From: SIG480 sp045533555
Lineage (GTDB): Bacteria; Bacillota; Clostridia; Oscillospirales; JAAYXM01
DNA length: 10,197 nucleotides
NCBI GenBank assembly: GCA_045533555.1
Contig: JAZSHZ010000216.1
Location: forward strand, 1-10,197
Direction of reading: 5' to 3'
A model generated the notes under the pieces. The model worked only from the letters and a program-made list of their open reading frames with translations, was not told where the DNA came from and did no database searches. This document shows, one piece after another, positions 9,701-10,197 of the stretch (the first letter of the stretch is position 1; each line of letters begins with the position of its first letter). The position numbers and the translations under genes were made by a program.

Positions 9701-10001
9701 TATATCCCTCTCTCGTAAAGCCGCTGTAGCTACTGCGTCTTCCTACAAAAATCCACTTATTGGAATCTGCATAAGCATTTTCAGAAGAATAGTAATTACC
9801 AAAGCTGCCATCCGCACCGATAGTTGCGGTAATATGATTACTGTGGCTTATATTTTCGGTAAGCCCTAAAGCCTTGTAACTGAAATTATATGTATAAGTC
9901 CTCAAATCCTTCGCAAAAACAGTCACAGTCGGAAGCAAAGTGACCATCATTGCAATTGCGATGATAAGAGAAATTATACGTTTTGCCTTATTTTTCGCCA
10001 T
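165..10001 (-). CDS. Giant secreted SLH-anchored heparinase II/III-like polysaccharide lyase with repeated Ig-like and CBM-like modules
   Basis: An uninterrupted 3278-residue frame ends in TAA, with a second in-frame TAA two codons later. Seen in order: signal peptide (1-30); four repeats of a ~200-residue beta-rich module plus Big_2-like domain (33-1224); two Ig-like domains (1227-1421); a fifth module (1428-1580); three Ig-like domains (1585-1867); heparinase II/III-type region (about 1870-2850); an Ig-like stretch (2851-2955); a putative Ig domain of He_PIG type (2957-3048); a Gly/Thr/Pro linker (3049-3099); three SLH domains (3101-3278). Proteins of this fold cleave uronic-acid-containing polysaccharides by beta-elimination, and SLH domains hold them to wall polymer outside the cell. 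The substrate cannot be told from sequence; glycosaminoglycan, alginate and other uronates are all possible. The start at 10001 is supported by an ideal signal peptide directly after it, but no AGGAGG-type ribosome site precedes it. The upstream bases are the coding end of a kinase-like gene that overlaps it by 14 nt. The surface and lyase-fold assignments are firm; activity is inferred. Confidence 0.95.
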   Translation of the reverse strand: MAKNKAKRIISLIIAIAMMVTLLPTVTVFAKDLRTYTYNFSYKALGLTENISHSNHITATIGADGSFGNYYSSENAYADSNKWIFVGRRSSYSGFTREGYMDVSLGSAALLPGEGTGQQAFVLKINVPEGGTFSPAISFNKVNLGAILDFYIVDTDTEGFEAKKIASVTGGNGNIPSVLNALKEAGEKYHLGSADTYAGSTDANPVTLKTVTLEAGDYWLVCELSGLNAALTEAAKYTVQLKSFALNEVSAEISLDISDNKLTVGDTATLSSVVKNIAGAIVTPDITYTYDEAIVSVDKGGNVTAIGAGNTQIKATAVVDGVEINDVVSVSVAPKIDGNEDIVLEYLFGTSVLRDETLNGTTMGLSASGGLQGIITSFDQLNSTTQPWLLKNQYKAAASNITANRLLFAATQSNIQAGNAWMVFKIQIPKGTFKFEVSVADYMYGSGIDVYLFPSNGINSAGAAEFNRLTPVGHFETYSESGNGNTFKNKTVADVVNIDKDDDYFVAFKLTDGGHFNASNNREMIYLSKFIFSSLRPEMEFTVSSDELEVGDTATVSTLIKNAAGETVTPNVAYSYDENIISVENGVVTALSEGDTEIKATATVDGVELTKTASIVVVAKDPGNVGVNLEYVFKSSSFSEEMIAEATVDEANKFNGYFGGVLRNVEFLREYSAIDASLPQWKLAPMSCTTFNVASNQINLNVKPANYGKELPSSALIFTLKVPNKGNYKLALNANKADIGTGADVYFINASDYPSLNREDINKLTPVGYFDTKGSGETGYVELGTVTATKRGDYYLVFDFNTENTSVNNKGDQYLYLTGAKLYEALPTLSLSVDADYIEVGEEYALDAVVRDAFGKEIKDAELDYQIVPEGIITIENGKIKGLAAGKAKITASVKDGIEGKSVLATLDIEALDFTKPIPTLKYVFSYKTLLDAKERIAFSAFVNYAPYGSYPECLDLTQTAPWTVVGTRGSYSGFIDATYFNFGIDEIGLDTDAELYEQGLPGKTNHGFVMKINVPNTGLYTPSLQYVDSPYGMKLEMYIFPTTESGTLSADKLTAVGTNNSSAANIGAASKMLTPDSEFYVGTVKTSPTEDMPVYKSIVLREGDYFLFFKPVAGSESMLGTSGKYQVHIVVLTLTKTSTYIVLGGAKSVGIGDRATVTAEVRDVKGNLIPDAVVTFDSTDKNVATVDAETGVVTGLNKGKTTIVATTEINSETFKSEVILDVYAIGFERVEAEDLSIEYSDENKTAQIVSKAYLNNGDEVSVEDIILQYKSNTPDIVSVDENGVVTALRAGKGIVEVIGVMGDVAKVCEVEVRVTDNSSIASVEVTGAETVGYLRDIQLSLKVNYEDGRSIDISGPVADFYPDATVEWKILESDAVGAVSIDENGVLFGEVPGASAKIGAVLKVGGQTVESAEGLDVTVGESEGEDLRSFGYDLYATLASGAKFVDIDVDGWEPDIANSASQARFQITSTGLNAQTNAPNQKIYIKVKVPYSGLYDFSLSGRAYGSRGAEHVGIFMDGRYVGEYSYYKNSLTRDLVAKSLSAIYLEAGEHIITTVTYPNEGFSEYYTQMMRTLYFTAESKDFGMKGIIAEDEAFCLAVGDVVNPYARMETDAGFAYAWAEADDKLLDISYSVSASVAEDGSNSYVVSVDEKGNITALANGTAEVTIKAERKDKSESFEKVIYVTVAGLSGVLENPRSTFYTGESVDMVLSFVKADGSAVDIVPTVVWSSSAENIISFEGSVLNAKSVGSAVITAKDSANGNVLFEDTVEVQEDYYGRVVISGEPSLTLRPERKATLSAKALTMGGKELDMEGSKIVWNVPDEYSEIITVSDDGIITALAAGTASVSATVVLADGSEAAGEAEVSVREGKVSRTYYTETKVQAARENAQKYSWAKSEVNAAIKAADKYLNLTLEDAWNLIPGEGIPRSWYVGIKGDPDRYYCRYCGSDLKLSNGSYPWLTNPLTKPWKVQCPDCQRLFPSNDFASFYKLGLDPDTGVFNRDLALERHLEMFGGTYGYGYLKNDLYPELRNTGLDPRTKQTITHGWGKLPKEPENIADVWGVDDGYGYETGRMATDSVREAHTYISFYNHFGLWYQSGAHNSAVNYLGIVNLSKAYVYTGEEKYGKLAAVMMDRLADVYPDFSASKAIAVGAEFGNTTHGKILNNIWESQLGKFYMYAYDAVFPMYENEEVQKFLQAKAEQYPGLADKSSANAIRDNIENNYILEMYDAAKAREVRGNFGFVQSTIGAAAVVLDRQPYSTEMLDWVFETGIVTDTSASGADIAKTLIDDVSRDGQGTESPAYNRIWLQDLCELANMLGDYENNDGYSLWDHPKYIQMARVYNQVTLVRRGMPSIGDSGMAGSFGEFPDDGETIQNAFKYTKDNEEAKQASIEIAQHIYHLQMLYNNDLSKLHYDIFTPDPNSIQDEIYAIIDEYGEYDYDKSSITTGYGLAALRGGTLFDTVGNDQIRDTTRDFWMYFGGQNSHSHNDMLNIGVEAYGLNLAPENGYPEGTSATPSRGQWTSTTLAHNTVVVDEKSSFKPAKAGDPLHFDAKDMRVKVMDVEVPEAYEETKEYRRTVVMIDYDSDISYGVDFFKILGGDDHLYSFHAASEVIGDYSDNIDYYAQPTGSYAGVDVPFGDDPWTDTSNNYARMKYPLGYTWLFDVRRADNPDIAENEPFYVDFDIIDFNKHTRNTAKMDINLRLTMVNDFAPDEITFAKGYPPRTEKNLKNIKYYEHMLVRRKGTNLNTLFATVIEPYNGERYIKNISRVEMIPSEASGTDKAAAVKIELCDGRIDYVIYAQNNNVTYKVKDGDYEFDFRGFVGVWSVDGDNNNIYTYINDGDVIGNINTEEASVSGTVSDFTKDLAINNYIDVAFDEAVTDESALRDRIIIVEHSGEGNATYFIEDAELAEDGMSARLNLGGVTPISGHIDQYNIDLGYKYDIAEGKKFEIPLSYEFDDSPVFEKIPDSITTSAGSSLSITVNAVGAEDGGNLTYYAKTLPRGAAFNSETNTFSWKPTSSQIGENLVGITAVDEKGRTKTLYFTVTVYGATTSGGGGGTSSNPGTTTTPTIPATKPEDKPTTVPTTPSEPSTPTTPETDKNVRFIDLGNHSWAADAINALADEGIIKGTSENTFSPAANITRADFAILLVRAFKLASDNEENFADVLESDYFAKELAIARNTGLVNGIGENKFAPRNNITRQDMMVIVYRAFVAMEKEFVTTAISASDFDKVADYAKEAVAALVNAGLINGKNGLVDPTANTTRAEVAVLIKRILEYISK
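705..857 (-). repeat. Low-complexity Gly/Thr/Pro linker
   Basis: Residues 3049-3099 are a Gly run (SGGGGGTSS) followed by Thr/Pro/Ser/Lys-rich sequence with repeated TTP, PTTP and PSTP units. This is the usual flexible, wall-spanning spacer before SLH domains and may be O-glycosylated. The G-rich and TTP codons give short direct repeats in the DNA here, a likely place for length variation. Confidence 0.8.
858..1451 (-). other. Ig-like domain followed by a putative Ig (He_PIG, cadherin-like) domain
   Basis: Residues 2957-3048 fit the He_PIG pattern: P-x-F-x-x-IPD, a GSSLSITV strand, LTYYAKTLPRGAAFN, then TFSWKPTSSQIGEN and a TAVDEKGR...TVTVYG ending. Residues 2851-2955 (TVSDFTKDLAINNYIDVAFDE onward) look like a beta-sandwich of the SbsA/Big_5 type, where 'I.V.FdE.V' is common, but this first assignment is weaker. 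Together they link the catalytic part to the wall anchor. Confidence 0.6.
1452..4394 (-). other. Heparinase II/III-like catalytic region (alpha-helical barrel plus beta-sandwich)
   Basis: Residues about 1870-2445 are helix-rich and fit the alpha/alpha toroid of this lyase fold; about 2446-2850 fit the beta-sandwich half (heparinase II/III-like, PF07940 type). Diagnostic motifs: RGNFGFVQS with Asn2237; DGQGTESPAYNR with Tyr2301, the usual place of the catalytic tyrosine; NSHSHNDMLNIG with His2485 and Asp2487; LAHNTVVVD with His2526; and GGDDHLYSFHA in the later sandwich. The trio Asn2237, Tyr2301 and His2485 matches the Asn-Tyr-His arrangement described for heparinase III (PL12) better than families with a His next to the Asn. 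The family mechanism is beta-elimination at uronic acids. That this copy is active is inferred from retained motifs, and the PL family cannot be fixed without a search. Confidence 0.85.
4080..4178 (-). other. Four-cysteine zinc-ribbon-like motif at the start of the lyase region
   Basis: Cys1942, Cys1945, Cys1971 and Cys1974 form CX2C-X25-CX2C in the context YYCRYCG ... VQCPDCQRLFPSNDF. The other cysteines in the protein are scattered singly, so the paired spacing stands out. A structural metal site is the simplest reading. From memory, similar cysteine pairs followed by FP.NDF occur in Gram-positive heparinase II/III-like proteins, but I cannot check this here. Confidence 0.7.
4401..5249 (-). 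other. Three Ig-like domains preceding the catalytic region
   Basis: Residues 1585-1688 contain VVSVDEKGNITALANGTAEVTIKA in pieces, a clear Big_2 core. Residues 1689-1772 begin with SGVLENPRSTFYTGESV and end VITAKDSANG. Residues 1776-1867 contain ITVSDDGIITALAAGTASV. They form a rigid spacer between the binding modules and the lyase region. Boundaries are approximate because they come from eye alignment. Confidence 0.75.
5262..5720 (-). other. Fifth, shorter CBM-like beta module
   Basis: Residues 1428-1580 share the KVKVP-xx-GLY strand (Pro1491) with the four upstream modules, then run GIFMDGRYVGEY and an L-E-A-G-E-H-I-I strand. The pattern of a small-ligand or accessory 'DG..VG' strand followed by 'L.AG.H' is typical of galactose-binding-like beta-sandwiches of the CBM6/CBM35 or malectin kind. 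At about 150 residues it is shorter than the others, so it may be a trimmed relative. A carbohydrate-binding role is inferred only. Confidence 0.55.
5739..6323 (-). other. Two further bacterial Ig-like (Big_2-type) domains
   Basis: Residues 1227-1316 carry the Big_2 signature strands VSVDENGVVTALRAGKG followed by a V-x-V-x-G strand. Residues 1319-1421 are a more divergent copy with AVSIDENGVLFGEVPGASA. They extend the stalk between the fourth repeat unit and the fifth module. A spacer or adhesion role is the usual one for these domains; nothing here suggests an enzyme. Confidence 0.75.
6330..9905 (-). repeat. Four tandem ~295-residue protein repeats: CBM-like beta module plus Big_2-like Ig domain
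   Basis: Modules lie at residues about 33-247, 342-537, 627-825 and 918-1137. Each is followed by a Big_2-like domain (252-333, 538-620, 826-911, 1139-1224). Each module has a strand ending in [VI]P (127/128, 428/429, 722/723, 1015/1016), so the period is 301, 294 and 293 residues. Each also has a G-x-D-V-Y-like strand and a late GDYxLVF-like strand (GDYWLVCEL, DDYFVAFKL, GDYYLVFDF, GDYFLFFKP). Modules 1 and 4 share SYSGF after a VG-R motif; modules 2 and 3 share LTPVG followed by [HY]F[ED]T. Big domains 1 and 2 are roughly half identical by eye (both start GDTAT and share IKATA and VDGVE). The modules look like carbohydrate-binding beta-sandwiches, but I do not recognise a named family. Binding is inferred from the lyase partner and the architecture. 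Confidence 0.8.
9912..10001 (-). other. Sec signal peptide of the giant surface protein
   Basis: Residues 1-30 show a basic n-region (Lys3, Lys5, Lys7, Arg8), a hydrophobic core from about 9 to 22 (IISLIIAIAMMVTL) and an A-X-A-like end VFA, with likely cleavage before Lys31-Asp32. There is no lipobox cysteine, so export as a soluble, SLH-anchored protein fits better than a lipoprotein. This segment also fixes the translation start, since the next methionines (18, 19) would cut the signal peptide in half. Confidence 0.9.
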
Positions 10002-10197
10002 TTCTTTTTCTTATTCTCTGCAACTGTTCATTCTTATCAATTGTAACAAATATTCTGTAATCATAATACTTATACAAATTTTCATGGCACGAATATGAAC
10101 CTTCAACTATGTTTATTCTTTTGTTTTCAACCAGCACTGGCTCACCAAGGCACATTTTACTGCAACTAAATGGACGATACGAAAAATCTTTTTTATC
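9988..10197 (-). CDS. Uridine-kinase-like P-loop NTPase, partial: 5' end outside the window, 3' end prematurely stopped
   Basis: From the window edge, 69 sense codons run in frame into a TAA at 9990-9988. The translation contains FSYRPFSCSKM, LGEPVLVE, INIVEGSYSCHENL, YYDYRIFVTID and EQLQRIRKRNGEK. This is the C-terminal half of the small uridine kinase-like / phosphoribulokinase-fold family (COG0572/PF00485 type) common in Clostridia: 'IVEGSYS.H' and 'R.I..RNG' are hallmarks. The P-loop would lie beyond the window. Relatives usually continue after RNG for about 35-40 residues with a K-R-F..E-W-I-P-x-E..YF segment, absent here because the TAA follows at once. The last 14 nt overlap the first codons of the giant gene in another frame. 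GC is about 31% by hand count, far below the giant gene. I see either a truncated gene or a chimeric join; the family call is firm, the exact substrate is not. Confidence 0.8.
   Translation of the reverse strand, partial: DKKDFSYRPFSCSKMCLGEPVLVENKRINIVEGSYSCHENLYKYYDYRIFVTIDKNEQLQRIRKRNGEK

Noticed and set aside
6330..9905. Periodic repeats as a possible CRISPR or DNA-level tandem array
   Set aside because: The ~885-bp periodicity is at protein level with diverged DNA, in frame, and explained by domain repeats.
9900..10001. Frameshift joining the kinase to the giant gene as one fusion protein
   Set aside because: A one-base shift would continue the frame, but the residues that follow form a classical signal peptide, not the kinase tail, so a fused product is not sensible.
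10021..10080. AT-rich stretch upstream of the giant gene as its promoter
   Set aside because: It contains loose -35/-10-like hexamers (for example TTGTAT with AATATT), but it is coding for conserved kinase residues and such matches are expected by chance at 22% GC.

Overview
The window is almost filled by one giant minus-strand gene (165-10001, 3278 aa). It encodes a secreted, cell-surface polysaccharide-lyase-like protein. In order it has a signal peptide, four ~295-residue repeat units (an unrecognised beta-rich carbohydrate-binding-like module followed by a bacterial Ig-like, Big_2-type domain), two more Ig-like domains, a fifth shorter module, three more Ig-like domains, a heparinase II/III-type catalytic region with an inserted four-cysteine zinc-ribbon-like motif, two further Ig-type domains, a Gly/Thr/Pro linker and three C-terminal SLH domains. 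SLH anchoring, the classical signal peptide, strong AGGAGG ribosome binding and the neighbouring gene families point to a Gram-positive Clostridia-type Firmicute, probably a polysaccharide degrader from a gut or similar anaerobic community. This is inferred from protein families, not from any marker gene.

Both flanks look rearranged. At the right edge (9988-10197, minus strand) there is an in-frame fragment of a uridine-kinase-like P-loop NTPase that is not a full gene. It is cut by the window edge on its 5' side, and it stops about 35-40 residues earlier than I expect for the family, inside the first codons of the giant gene. The giant gene therefore has no Shine-Dalgarno sequence or promoter of its own that I can see. 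GC content, counted by hand on samples, rises from about 31% in the kinase fragment to about 45-50% in the giant gene. This could be a recombination junction, a horizontal acquisition or an assembly chimera.

At the left edge, 21 bases after the giant gene's stop, there is what looks like the left end of an IS3-family insertion sequence (about 1-143). It has a candidate terminal inverted repeat, a perfect 11-bp hairpin, and the first 20 codons of an orfA-like transposase gene that runs into a TAA at codon 21. The hairpin is notable. Its loop carries a perfect extended -10 promoter (TGGTATAAT) and its 3' arm carries the transposase Shine-Dalgarno. A transcript from the IS promoter would start at the 3' arm with the SD free, whereas read-through from the giant gene would form the whole hairpin, hiding the SD and probably terminating. 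I infer this as a guard against impinging transcription, similar in logic to the known protection of other IS elements.

Apart from these elements there is no intergenic space over 25 bases, no RNA gene and no CRISPR array. Long open frames on the plus strand are shadows of the giant gene.
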